64,000 bases of DNA, from NCBI GenBank assembly GCA_040880285.1, contig JBBDIT010000059.1, positions 21,720 through 85,719 of the forward strand. Direction: 5' to 3'. The DNA comes from JANQJA01 sp040880285 (GTDB taxonomy: Bacteria > Pseudomonadota > Gammaproteobacteria > Pseudomonadales > Azotimanducaceae). Made by a program: the position numbers and the translations under genes. The notes beneath the pieces are model-generated. The model had not been told where the DNA came from and did not search any database. It saw only the letters and a program-made list of their open reading frames with translations. Every line of letters starts with the position of its first letter. The stretch's first letter is position 1. Positions 26,926 to 36,417 of this stretch are shown one piece after another.

Positions 26926-27872
26926 GCGACTTCAACCAACCCATATCAGGCAATGACATGCCCCGCTTCGGCGGTATTGCCACCATGTTTCGGCTGCCGG
27001 CACCATCATCGGCTAGCGGCGTCGACGTCGGTATCGTCGGTGTACCACTCGACATAGGTACCAGCAATCGCACTGGCGCTCGCTATGGTCCACGGGAAAT
27101 TCGAGCCGAGTCAGTTCTCGTCCGACCCTACAACATGGCGACCCGGGCGGCGCCCTTCGACTCATTCCAGGTCGCCGACCTCGGTGATGTCGCACTCAAT
27201 GCCTATAACTTGTCAGCATCCATTGAAATCATCGAAGCCCACTACCGGGAGTTACTGAACCAGCCGTTAATACCTGTCTCTATAGGCGGCGACCATACTA
27301 TCGCGCTGCCCATTCTTCGCGCGCTGGTAAAAAAACACGGGCCCGTTGCCGTTATCCAGGTCGATGCACATGCAGATATGAATGACTCCATGTTCGGTGA
27401 GCGAATTACTCATGGCACAATTTTTAGACGCGCGATCGAAGAAGAGTTGATACAACCGGGCAAGATGTTCCAGATCGGTTTGCGCGCAACCGGCTATGCT
27501 GCCAACGACTTTGAATGGGCGCGCGGCCAGGGGGTCCACGTAATTCAGGCTGAAGAGTGCTGGTACAAATCATTGGCGCCGCTGATGGAACAGGCGAGAA
27601 CGCTTATCGGTTCCGACGCACCAGTCTACCTGAGTTTTGATATAGACGGCCTCGACCCGTCTGTCGCACCCGGCACAGGCACACCCGAACCGGCCGGGCT
27701 TAGTGCCTCACAGGCACTTGAGATTATCAGGGGCTGTTACGGCCTGAATCTCGTCGGCTGCGATCTGGTGGAGGTTTCGCCACCTTACGACCCGAGCGGA
27801 AATACGGCACTGCTGGCAGCAAATCTGATATTCGAAATGCTATGTGCCTTACCGGGATGCAATCGCAAATAG
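26922..27872 (+). CDS. Agmatinase-family ureohydrolase
   Basis: A 316-residue manganese ureohydrolase. All three metal-ligand motifs are present: GGDHTIALP, DAHADMND and SFDIDGLDPSVAPGTGTPEP. Agmatinase, guanidinobutyrase and related guanidino-acid hydrolases share these, so the exact guanidino substrate is uncertain. The start overlaps the preceding MBL hydrolase stop (ATGA), and a dehydrogenase follows after 17 bases, so the three are one transcript. An unusual operon for a polyamine enzyme; no other polyamine genes are near. Confidence 0.9.
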   Translation: MSDFNQPISGNDMPRFGGIATMFRLPAPSSASGVDVGIVGVPLDIGTSNRTGARYGPREIRAESVLVRPYNMATRAAPFDSFQVADLGDVALNAYNLSASIEIIEAHYRELLNQPLIPVSIGGDHTIALPILRALVKKHGPVAVIQVDAHADMNDSMFGERITHGTIFRRAIEEELIQPGKMFQIGLRATGYAANDFEWARGQGVHVIQAEECWYKSLAPLMEQARTLIGSDAPVYLSFDIDGLDPSVAPGTGTPEPAGLSASQALEIIRGCYGLNLVGCDLVEVSPPYDPSGNTALLAANLIFEMLCALPGCNRK

Positions 27873-27889
27873 CAAGAGGCATAAAGATT

Positions 27890-28717
27890 ATGACGATAAC
27901 GGGTGTGATCAACCCCGGCGAGATGGGTGCTTCTGTCGGCGCGGCTGCCGCCGCTTGTGGACATCGTGTTCTGTGGGCATCTGCGCATCGAAGCCCAGCC
28001 ACAAGGGAAAGGGCGACACAAGCAAAGCTCGAAGACTGCAAAACCTTGGCCCGCCTGGTTGAAGCGTGTGACGTCATCTTGAGTGTTTGCCCGCCTCATT
28101 CGGCCGAGCAGGTTGCAAGAGATGTTGCGGCGCTGGGTTTTGACGGCCTTTACCTGGATGGCAATGCCATTGCACCGGACCGGGCCCGGGCCATCGAACA
28201 AATCATCACCGCCAGTGGCGCCCAATTTATCGACGGCGGCATCATCGGTGGACCGGCCTGGGACGCGGCCAGCAACACCACACTGCATCTGTCGGGCCAG
28301 CGGGCTGGTGACATTGCCAAACTGTTCACAGGCTCACCACTTAAAACCAATGTTGTTTCAGCCCGGACTGGCGCGGCATCTGCACTGAAAATGAGTTATG
28401 CAGCCTACACCAAGGGAACTACCGCATTACTATCAGCAATACTGGGAGTGGCCGAGACCGAAGGTGTCAGGGCCGACCTTGAAGCCCAGTGGGGTGAAGA
28501 TTTCACCGCCCAGACCCATCGCCGGGTTACCGCCAATACCGCGAAGGCCTGGCGCTTCGTTGGTGAGATGGAAGAAATCGCCGCAACGTTCAGGGGAGCC
28601 GGCCTGCACGAAGGCTTTCACTCGGCTGCAGCTGATACGTTCCAGCGTCTCGCAGATTTCAAGGATACAAACACCCCGACCATTGAAGAATTGCTAGTCA
28701 AATTACTTGGCCGCTAA
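27890..28717 (+). CDS. NAD(P)-dependent dehydrogenase with DUF1932 C-terminal domain
   Basis: A 275-residue protein of the beta-hydroxyacid/6-phosphogluconate dehydrogenase superfamily. The Rossmann motif is GVINPGEMGASVG at the N-terminus, and the C-terminal helical domain (SYAAYTKGTTALLSAIL) is of the DUF1932 type. I start at the ATG at 27890, preceded by AGAGG; longer readings run back into the ureohydrolase gene. Substrate unknown. Confidence 0.85.
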   Translation: MTITGVINPGEMGASVGAAAAACGHRVLWASAHRSPATRERATQAKLEDCKTLARLVEACDVILSVCPPHSAEQVARDVAALGFDGLYLDGNAIAPDRARAIEQIITASGAQFIDGGIIGGPAWDAASNTTLHLSGQRAGDIAKLFTGSPLKTNVVSARTGAASALKMSYAAYTKGTTALLSAILGVAETEGVRADLEAQWGEDFTAQTHRRVTANTAKAWRFVGEMEEIAATFRGAGLHEGFHSAAADTFQRLADFKDTNTPTIEELLVKLLGR

Positions 28718-28736
28718 CGAAATTGGAGAACCCGTG

Positions 28737-29672
28737 ATGACACTCAAACTTGGCGCCCACGTCGGCCAACAAAATATGACCATGGACACCATGCGTGCCT
28801 TGTGGCGCAAACTGGATCCAAAAGTGGACTGGATATCTGCCTGGGACCATTTTTATGAAGCGCCACCGGCTGGCGGCACGATTGATCACTTCGAGGCGAT
28901 GACGACCCTCGGGGCCCTCGCTGCAGATACCACCCATGCGCGCCTGGGTTGCCTTGTGTTTTATGTCGGTTACAGAAATCCTGCCAGCATCGCCAAGGCT
29001 GCAGCGACCCTGGATCATATTTCCGGTGGCCGGTTCGAATTGGGCCTCGGTGCCGGCTGGCATGAACAGGAAGCCCGCGCCTACGGGTATGACTTTCCTT
29101 CCGTGGGTACACGCCTCGACAGGCTGGATGAAGCCGCCACCATAATCCGCGGCCTGCTCACCCAGGATCGAACCACATTTAAAGGCCAGCATTATTCAGT
29201 CGACAATGCATCCAACCTGCCCATGCCGTTACAGGAACGAATGCCAATCTGGATCGGTGGCCTTGGCGAAAAGAAGACACTCAAGCTTGTGGCCAGGCAC
29301 GCAGACGGCTGGAATGCGGCCTATACGACACCGGAAAACTTTGCGCGCCTGTCAGGGATCCTGGATGAGTGGTGCGAGAAGCAGGATCGTGACCCCGCCA
29401 GCCTGGCACGTTCAGTCAACCTGACGTTCAATTTGTCGGTCGATGCGGCAGGCGCAGACAAGGAACGCGAGAAGCTTCGTGAAGCCTGGGGACCGGTGGC
29501 AGCCCGCATTGAAGGCGGTGCACTATTAGGCACACCGGCAGAGGCCATAACGCGCATCAAGGAATACGAGGCTGCAGGCGCCAGCCAGGTAAATATCGCA
29601 CTACGCGCACCCTGGGATGAGCAAGCACTGGATACATACCTGGATGAAGTAATACCAGCGTTAAGGCAGTGA
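28737..29672 (+). CDS. Luciferase-like (LLM class) flavin/F420-dependent oxidoreductase
   Basis: A 311-residue TIM-barrel oxidoreductase of the luciferase superfamily. LGCLVFYVGYRNPASIAKAA, GGRFELGLGAGWHEQEARAYG and PIWIGGLGEKKTLKLVARHA are characteristic. The ATG at 28737 has GGAG seven bases upstream. It is the last gene of the run beginning at 24985 and converges with the flavoprotein reductase, whose stop abuts its own. A second family member is at 18069-18908. Confidence 0.87.
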   Translation: MTLKLGAHVGQQNMTMDTMRALWRKLDPKVDWISAWDHFYEAPPAGGTIDHFEAMTTLGALAADTTHARLGCLVFYVGYRNPASIAKAAATLDHISGGRFELGLGAGWHEQEARAYGYDFPSVGTRLDRLDEAATIIRGLLTQDRTTFKGQHYSVDNASNLPMPLQERMPIWIGGLGEKKTLKLVARHADGWNAAYTTPENFARLSGILDEWCEKQDRDPASLARSVNLTFNLSVDAAGADKEREKLREAWGPVAARIEGGALLGTPAEAITRIKEYEAAGASQVNIALRAPWDEQALDTYLDEVIPALRQ

Positions 29673-31070
29673 TTATTTATCCAAAACCGCGAGCATATCC
29701 TCGACCGATGTGAACTTGACGCGCGGCCGGTTACTTTCGGCCCCCTTTTTCACTTCCGCTTCATCGATGCGAGTCCAATCTTCATAGCTGACGACATCCG
29801 GCTGGCGCGATTCAACCAATGCTCTTATGGCCTCTACATCGGCAGCATCCGGATGTAACAGCCGCCCTGCTGTAAGGTCTTCGACCATGCACGCCACCGT
29901 CTCCTGGGCATCGGTCTTGTTGGTACCAATGACTCCACTCGGGCCACGCTTGATCCAACCGGCGCAGTAGAGGCCATCCTGCAGCGTACCCGTCTCATCG
30001 GTCACTCTACCCTTGTCATTATAAAGGCTGCCCCAGCTTTCATTAAACGGCACATCTGCAAGCGCCACACCGCGATAACCTACAGACCGGAATACCAGCC
30101 CAACCGGGATTTCTTCGAGCCTGTCAGTACCACGGGCACGGATAGACCCGTCCTCGCTACGATACAGTTCATTTTTTACAATTTTGATCGCCTTGACGTG
30201 ACCATTGCCGTCATCGACAAGTTCTGTTGGCGACACGAGGAATCGAATCGTTAGCACTTTTGGCTTGCCGGTCGGTTTCCGTTGCGACAATTCCTGGATC
30301 GTCTGGACATTCTTGATAACATTTTTATCGCCAGCAGCGTCCATTTCCGCCTGGCTCTCAGGATCAATGACGGCTTCATCAGCAAGCACAACCACGTCTG
30401 CGCCGGTGAGCTCACTTAACTCCTTGATCTCAGGCGGTGTAAACGCCGCCTGGGCAGGGCCACGTCGACCCAACATGTAAATATTCCTGACTTTGCTGTT
30501 ATTCAGCGCATCGATAGCATAGTCAGCCATATCGGTTTGTAACAATTCCTCATGGGTGCGGCACAACATACGCACTACATCGACTGCGACGTTACCGATA
30601 CCGACCACAGCCACATTTTCACAATTCAAATCGAACTCAAGATCGGCACAATCGGGATGCCCGTTGTACCAGGCCACAAAGTCTGTGGCTGAATGGCTGC
30701 CTTCAAGATCTTCACCCGGAATTCCAAGGTTACGGTCTACCTGAGCGCCGGTCGAGAACAGGATCTGGTGATAATGCTTACGCAGGTCCGCGAGCGATAT
30801 GTGCTTGCCGAACTCGACGTTGCCGTAAAAGCGGAAGTTGGGCACCCTTGCACTCTTGTCATACGCCCGCGTTACAGATTTATCTTTCTGGTGATCAGGC
30901 GCCACGCCACCGCGGACAAGACCAAACGGTGTCGGCAGCCGGTCAAACATATCAATTTCGACAGCGATATCCGGATATTTGAGAAAATTACTGACGGTAT
31001 AAAAACCTGCGGGCCCCGAGCCGATAATTGCTACCCTGAGTGGATTACCTTCGCTACCTACTTGCGCCAT
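29673..31070 (-). CDS. Adrenodoxin reductase-like ferredoxin-NADP reductase
   Basis: A 465-residue flavoprotein related to adrenodoxin reductase and mycobacterial FprA. The FAD Rossmann motif is VAIIGSGPAGFYT near residue 14, the NADPH motif is VAVVGIGNVAVDV near 155, and LYCAGWIKRGPSGVIGTNK is the family C-terminal signature. It would pass electrons from NADPH to a ferredoxin serving P450s or oxygenases; none lies in the window. The ATG at 31070 has AGAGGA upstream. It is divergent from the transporter gene. Confidence 0.9.
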   Translation of the reverse strand: MAQVGSEGNPLRVAIIGSGPAGFYTVSNFLKYPDIAVEIDMFDRLPTPFGLVRGGVAPDHQKDKSVTRAYDKSARVPNFRFYGNVEFGKHISLADLRKHYHQILFSTGAQVDRNLGIPGEDLEGSHSATDFVAWYNGHPDCADLEFDLNCENVAVVGIGNVAVDVVRMLCRTHEELLQTDMADYAIDALNNSKVRNIYMLGRRGPAQAAFTPPEIKELSELTGADVVVLADEAVIDPESQAEMDAAGDKNVIKNVQTIQELSQRKPTGKPKVLTIRFLVSPTELVDDGNGHVKAIKIVKNELYRSEDGSIRARGTDRLEEIPVGLVFRSVGYRGVALADVPFNESWGSLYNDKGRVTDETGTLQDGLYCAGWIKRGPSGVIGTNKTDAQETVACMVEDLTAGRLLHPDAADVEAIRALVESRQPDVVSYEDWTRIDEAEVKKGAESNRPRVKFTSVEDMLAVLDK

Positions 31071-31177
31071 CAAGTTATCCTCTTAACAGTCCGACCGAGA
31101 TTATCAGAATATTGAAGGATAGCGCCACCGCCCGTGTGCCCTTACAATCATCCTACCTGAAGCGGGGAGCCGCCAAC

Positions 31178-34060
31178 TTGAATGACACAGTTGTACGCGA
31201 GAGCAACGGATTGACCGCTTTCGAGCGGGTGCTCGCCTCAATCGGCATCCGTCCGGATGAAAAGCAGGTAACCCTGTTGCTGTTTGGCAATATGTTCATG
31301 TCCGGTATCGCAATCGGCATGATCCGTGTCTGTGCATTCACGTTGTTTCTCGAGAAATTCGGGTCTGAGCAATTGGCGTTGGTGGCGATACTGCTGGCCA
31401 TCATGGGCACCCTGGTCACGCTCATCATTGACCGACTGACTCATGGCCTGTCCCTGTCCGGCTACCTGACGACCATCATCGGCACCATTGTTGTGGGCCT
31501 GGCCACTTTCCGCACCCTGCTCGGTATTTCTGACAGTAACCTTTTGATCTTCGCCTTACCCCTGTTCTTCGAAATCGTTTATATGTTGTTCAGCCTGCAA
31601 TTTATCGCCTTGCTGACCCGGCTGCTGAACGTCCGCCAGTCCAAGCGCCTGTCGGGGATCACTCGCTCCGGAGAATTCCTCGCAGAGATGGTAGGCGGCC
31701 TATCGATCGCCGTGCTGCTCAATTACATGAATGTTCTGGACTTGTTGATCGTCGCTATACTGGCCGCCGTTTCCGTGTTCGCGATAATCCAGTATACGGT
31801 TCACCGGTTTCGCTCGAAACTGACGTTTACCACAGATGACCTGTCGAACGACGAACATGAGCATCGGCTGCTGAGTATGTTACGTCTGCCCTACGTCAAG
31901 TTGATCAGCGTCTGTTACGCTGCATTTATCTTTGCTTATTTCTTTCTCGAAGTGGCTTTTTACGACTATGCTTCGGCAAGATTTCCTGAACAGCGAGCGC
32001 TGGCTGAGTTTCTCGGCCAGTTTTTCGCCGCCACCGGCCTCGTCACCCTGTTCACCATGATTTTCCTGTTCGCGCCTTTCTTGCGCAGGTTCGGCATCCT
32101 GGCAGGCGTACTCGCGTTTCCAGTTGTCATCGCTGTTGGATCCATGGCGGTCAGCGTACTTGAAATCACGGGTTTCGATATCGGCATCGTCTTTATCGTT
32201 ATGGCAGTAACCAATGCCTTGCGGTTTGTCTTACAAGCCGCGATCTGGCGTCCCAGCGTTGCCATCCTGTTTCAGGTGTTGCCGGATCGGCAACGAAGCC
32301 AGGGCACCTCATTCATCGAAGGTATCGTCGACCCTTTTTCTGCGGGTGTCGCTGGCATCGCCCTTTATATCATCACCGATTATCTGGCATGGGAACCAAA
32401 ATACTTCCTGCTTGTGCTTGCCGCCATCATGGCCGCATGGATCTCGGTTGGTTTTATTATCCGGCGCATGTACCTGTCTAACCTTGTGGTCAGTATCCGC
32501 AGACGAAAGCTGGGTGAGCTTTCCCTGACTGATCTCGACAATGCCAGTCTTAACCTCATCAAGCAGGGACTTAACAGCCCTTATCCGGCGGAAATCTTCT
32601 ATTGCCTCAATATCCTCGAGGAACTCGAACACCCCGAGATCACTGAACTGCTAAAAACGGTTATCGACAACCACAATCATGAAGTCAGGATGGATGTCTT
32701 AACGCGCATTGCCCGCATGCATATTACGCCGCTTGCCGGGCTGGTGAATGAACGAATAGAGATTGAATCTGATCCTCGGGTTTTGGGTCAGGCACTCAAA
32801 ACCTACGCCGAACTCGGGACTGCTGAAGTCAAACAAAGGATCGAACCTTTTCTCACGGCATTCCATGAAGATATTCGCAAGGGCGCCCTTGTAGGATTGT
32901 TATCGTATAATCCAGACGATCAGGCAGCACAGGACAGTTTGCTGCAACTGGTCCGTTCCGGTGACGTTGAAGACCGCACTTTCGCAGCGACAGTGATGGG
33001 GGAAATCGGCAAGGGAAAATTCTCGGGTTATCTGGTCGAGTTACTGGACGATAATGATCCTTTGGTTCTCAATGACGCCATCCTTGCGGCAGGTTTGATA
33101 CAAGACCATCGCCTGATCAACATTCTGGTGCGGAAACTGTCCGATGGAAGGCTACAAGGGCGCGCGGCCCTCGCCCTGCAGATGTATGGCGAACATGCAC
33201 TATACGATCTGGACCTCGGGTTTACAGCGCCTGATGCGACACGCCAGGTCAAACGCCAGATCATTGATGTTATCCGGGAAATCGGCGGCACCAAAGCCAT
33301 TGAGATACTGCTTCGCCACATCAATATTGATTCAGCGGGATTGCGCCACAAGATCTACCTTGCGCTTGCGACCTTGCACTACCAGGCCGATCCGGATGAC
33401 CAATACGTCTTCGTCAACAAACTCGAAGAAGAAGTCCAGTTCATCACCTGGTTGCTTGCCAGTATCGAAGATCTATACCCGAACGAGCATTTCGGCGATT
33501 TAATCCTGGCTCTGGGCCAGGAGCTGGATCAGCACCGCGACAATATGTTGCTGCTGATCTCATTCCTGTTCCCTTCTATTGTGATGCTGGATACACGTGC
33601 CAACATCGATTCCAAGGTCTCGGAGCTACGCGTGTTCGCCCTGGAGATTCTGGACAACCTGCTGACGACCGAGATCAAGGAAGTGGTCTTGCCCATACTT
33701 GACGACCTGACGGTATCCGAGCGCCTGCAACAGTTGTCTGAAAGATATCCCCAGCAGCAGATGAGCCCCGATGCCCGCTTCAATAGTCTGGTCGCCGAAC
33801 ACTTCGACGAGCTCACTTTCTGGACCCGGGCCAGCTTGCTCTGGCTCATCGGCAAACAGGGCCCCCAGGCACACCTGGACATTGTTCGAAGATCACTTGG
33901 CAATCCGGAGCCGATTATTCGGGAAACCGCCGCCTGGGCATTGGCACAATTGCATCCGCCAGACCTGAGACGCATGCTGGTCGCGCAAGCCGATGATCCG
34001 GACCCCTTTGTCAGCCAGGTTGTCCATGATCTGCTTGACGATCTGGAAGCGCGGCGTTAA
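31178..34060 (+). CDS. Nucleotide-transporter-like membrane protein fused to HEAT repeats
   Basis: A 960-residue protein. Residues 35-435 form about 12 membrane helices resembling the Npt1/Npt2 ATP/ADP translocase (TLC) or MFS fold. The rest is soluble and made of HEAT-like helical repeats (EIFYCLNILEEL, HEVRMDVLTRIARM, RKGALVGLLSYNPDD). I place the start at the TTG at 31178 because GGGGAG lies eight bases upstream; an earlier ATG at 31040 would overlap the divergent reductase gene. A small cyclic-nucleotide-binding protein follows after 63 bases. Transport of nucleotides is inferred from resemblance and unproven. Confidence 0.72.
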   Translation: MNDTVVRESNGLTAFERVLASIGIRPDEKQVTLLLFGNMFMSGIAIGMIRVCAFTLFLEKFGSEQLALVAILLAIMGTLVTLIIDRLTHGLSLSGYLTTIIGTIVVGLATFRTLLGISDSNLLIFALPLFFEIVYMLFSLQFIALLTRLLNVRQSKRLSGITRSGEFLAEMVGGLSIAVLLNYMNVLDLLIVAILAAVSVFAIIQYTVHRFRSKLTFTTDDLSNDEHEHRLLSMLRLPYVKLISVCYAAFIFAYFFLEVAFYDYASARFPEQRALAEFLGQFFAATGLVTLFTMIFLFAPFLRRFGILAGVLAFPVVIAVGSMAVSVLEITGFDIGIVFIVMAVTNALRFVLQAAIWRPSVAILFQVLPDRQRSQGTSFIEGIVDPFSAGVAGIALYIITDYLAWEPKYFLLVLAAIMAAWISVGFIIRRMYLSNLVVSIRRRKLGELSLTDLDNASLNLIKQGLNSPYPAEIFYCLNILEELEHPEITELLKTVIDNHNHEVRMDVLTRIARMHITPLAGLVNERIEIESDPRVLGQALKTYAELGTAEVKQRIEPFLTAFHEDIRKGALVGLLSYNPDDQAAQDSLLQLVRSGDVEDRTFAATVMGEIGKGKFSGYLVELLDDNDPLVLNDAILAAGLIQDHRLINILVRKLSDGRLQGRAALALQMYGEHALYDLDLGFTAPDATRQVKRQIIDVIREIGGTKAIEILLRHINIDSAGLRHKIYLALATLHYQADPDDQYVFVNKLEEEVQFITWLLASIEDLYPNEHFGDLILALGQELDQHRDNMLLLISFLFPSIVMLDTRANIDSKVSELRVFALEILDNLLTTEIKEVVLPILDDLTVSERLQQLSERYPQQQMSPDARFNSLVAEHFDELTFWTRASLLWLIGKQGPQAHLDIVRRSLGNPEPIIRETAAWALAQLHPPDLRRMLVAQADDPDPFVSQVVHDLLDDLEARR

Positions 34061-34123
34061 ATCCATATCAGCAAGCATGACAAGCTGGCATAATAATCGC
34101 TCCTGACCGGCTACCGACTGCCT

Positions 34124-34546
34124 ATGCTGTTGACCATTGAGAAGGTCTTGATTCTCAAGTCCGTGAAGATTTTCTCTTCTGTGCCAGAGGCGCAACTTGT
34201 GGATCTGGCCACCATTGCTGAATCCGTCGAGTATGACGCCGGTGAGCTGATCCTACGCCAGGGTGATCTCGGTAACTCCATGTATATTGTTGCCAACGGC
34301 AAGGTACGTGTATTTGAAAGTGACAAAGAGCTCGGGGTCCTCGGTAGCCGTGCCGTATTCGGGGAGCTTGCCGCCCTCGACCCGGAACCGCGCGCTGCCT
34401 CGGTGCAAGCGGTGGAAGACTGCACATTGCTGCGCCTGGACGGCGAATCGCTGTACGATCTGATGTCGGGCAATAAAGAGGTCGCTCGTGGTATCGTACA
34501 CGTCTTGTGTGATTACGCGCGAAGGAATCTTGCCCTCGCCAAGTGA
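34124..34546 (+). CDS. Cyclic-nucleotide-binding domain protein
   Basis: A 140-residue stand-alone cNMP-binding domain. The beta-roll reads LILRQGDLGNSMYIVANGKV and the phosphate-binding cassette is FGELAALDPEPRAAS, including the glutamate and arginine that bind cyclic phosphate. There is no DNA-binding or catalytic domain. The ATG at 34124 is used. Its position directly after the HEAT-transporter suggests it is that protein's sensor. Its stop overlaps the first possible start of the AsmA gene. Confidence 0.85.
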   Translation: MLLTIEKVLILKSVKIFSSVPEAQLVDLATIAESVEYDAGELILRQGDLGNSMYIVANGKVRVFESDKELGVLGSRAVFGELAALDPEPRAASVQAVEDCTLLRLDGESLYDLMSGNKEVARGIVHVLCDYARRNLALAK

Positions 34547-36417
34547 GCGAAGCTGCCATGTCCAGAGTAAAAATCCTTATCTTTGTTCTCGTTCTGGTCC
34601 CGATCATCATCGTCGGGGCGGTACTGATCCTGCTCGCTAACCCCGAGTACTATCGCGATCAATTGCGCTCTACCATCCTTGAGCAGACCGGCTATGAACT
34701 TAACATCAAAGGTGAAATGAAATGGCGCTACTGGCCACCGATCGCACTGCGCATTAGCGATGTTGTTGTCACCCCTAAAGGTAAGACCGAACCTCTAGCC
34801 ACTTTAAAAGTTGCTGCAATGGACCTTTCGCTGCTACCGCTGCTATTTGGCAGTCAGGAGATCTCGGTCAAGGGGATTGACGTCGACGGCCTGACCGTCA
34901 ATGCAACCGTGGATGAAAACGGTATGGCCAACTGGGTGGTCGAAATGGAAGCAGCACCCGGCGATGATTCTTCAGCGACGAAACCTGACAGCGGCGAGGG
35001 TTTCAGCCTGGATATTGGTGGCATAGATGTGACGAATACCATTATCAATTACCAGGACCACGCTGCAAAAACAGATTACACGGTCGAAATTGCGCGCATC
35101 GAAACCGGCCCGGTTCGCTACGATGTTCCTGTGGCGATTGATATAGAACTCAGCATCGCCGACAACACAGCTGGCATGATGATCGACGCCACGGCTGGCG
35201 GCACCATCACTTTCGACGCCAACTTCAACCGGATTCATTTTGATAAATTGAAAGTCAGCCAGTCCATCACCCTGCCCGACATGGTGCCCCTGACGCTTTC
35301 GGTTACGCTAGCTGGTATGTTTGATACCGTGGTAAGCAAACTTGACACCCGTATCAGCGGCGACTTCGGAACACCTGGCACCGACAATACCGCCATCGAT
35401 GGCTTTCTCGCGGCTGATATGAGCGATAAGACCAGCGTTGTGTTCGACCTCAGTCTCGACCGGATTGATGTGGGACCCTATCTGGGCGCGGCCGAAGTGA
35501 CGCAAGCCGCACCAGCCGGCCCGCCCCAGGATGTTGAAGTCTTGCCGGTGGCACTACTCGAAGAGCTCAATATCGACGGCATCGCCCGAATTGGTACGCT
35601 CATTTATGAAACCTACCAGTTCACCAACATCGTTGCTGATATCGATAATGGCAACCAGGAATTCACCACCGATTTGACAATGGACGGCTATGACGGTTCG
35701 ATCCATCTTGCCTTTACCGCCTCCACCAAAGCTGGTGGGGCAGGCCATACTTTACTCAACTTAACAGGGGTCGACATTTCCAAACTGGCCGAATTCGAAT
35801 CGCTGACGGGATCACTGAGCCTGCAATCCAATACCACCTTTACCGGCACCATGTTGAGCAATGTAATGGACACCCTGGACGGTACCACGAACTTTTCGAT
35901 CAAGGACGGCACCCTGGATGTCAGACCGGTCAAAAAGGTTGCCCTGGTCGTCGATGCCTTGCGCGGCAAGAACTCCGGTATCGGTATCTGGCCGGACTTG
36001 ATGCCGTTCGCCAACATGCAAGGTCAACACCGGTTCATACAGGGCACGCAGGATGGCCAGACCTTCGATTTCGTATTGGAAAACATGACCGTCAGCGGTA
36101 GCGGCGGATTCGATTACTTTAAAAACAATCTGGACTTCCAACTGGCCCTGGTGCTGGCAGAGACATCCACCGGCCGGTTCCGGGTTGCGCCGGGCCTCGC
36201 GGGAATCGAATGGCCGCTGCACTGTAAAGGCGGCTTCGATCAGTCACCCGCGGACATCTGCAAGGCTGACAAAAACGCCGTCGAGAAGATATTGACCAGC
36301 CTCGCCAGGGAAGCGGTAACCGACAAGGCGCTCGAAAAATTGGGAGTTGAAGGTGAAGGCGACCTCAAGGAGAAAGCCAAGAGTCTGTTAAAGGGGCTCT
36401 TTAACAGAGATGGTTAA
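34543..36417 (+). CDS. asmA: AsmA-family protein
   Basis: A 624-residue AsmA-like protein: one N-terminal membrane anchor (ILIFVLVLVPIIIVGAVLIL), then a long periplasmic beta-rich region with the AsmA N-terminal pattern YRDQLRSTILEQTGYELNIKG. The C-terminal AsmA_2 domain runs to about residue 560. The family is now linked to phospholipid transport across the periplasm. The start is either the GTG at 34543, overlapping the previous stop, or the ATG at 34558. The gene overlaps mutY by eight bases, and asmA-mutY-yggX is a common gammaproteobacterial order. Confidence 0.88.
   Translation: MSEAAMSRVKILIFVLVLVPIIIVGAVLILLANPEYYRDQLRSTILEQTGYELNIKGEMKWRYWPPIALRISDVVVTPKGKTEPLATLKVAAMDLSLLPLLFGSQEISVKGIDVDGLTVNATVDENGMANWVVEMEAAPGDDSSATKPDSGEGFSLDIGGIDVTNTIINYQDHAAKTDYTVEIARIETGPVRYDVPVAIDIELSIADNTAGMMIDATAGGTITFDANFNRIHFDKLKVSQSITLPDMVPLTLSVTLAGMFDTVVSKLDTRISGDFGTPGTDNTAIDGFLAADMSDKTSVVFDLSLDRIDVGPYLGAAEVTQAAPAGPPQDVEVLPVALLEELNIDGIARIGTLIYETYQFTNIVADIDNGNQEFTTDLTMDGYDGSIHLAFTASTKAGGAGHTLLNLTGVDISKLAEFESLTGSLSLQSNTTFTGTMLSNVMDTLDGTTNFSIKDGTLDVRPVKKVALVVDALRGKNSGIGIWPDLMPFANMQGQHRFIQGTQDGQTFDFVLENMTVSGSGGFDYFKNNLDFQLALVLAETSTGRFRVAPGLAGIEWPLHCKGGFDQSPADICKADKNAVEKILTSLAREAVTDKALEKLGVEGEGDLKEKAKSLLKGLFNRDG

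Noticed and set aside
34060..34123. A terminator between the HEAT transporter and the cNMP gene
   Set aside because: No stable GC stem followed by T residues is visible in the 63 bases.
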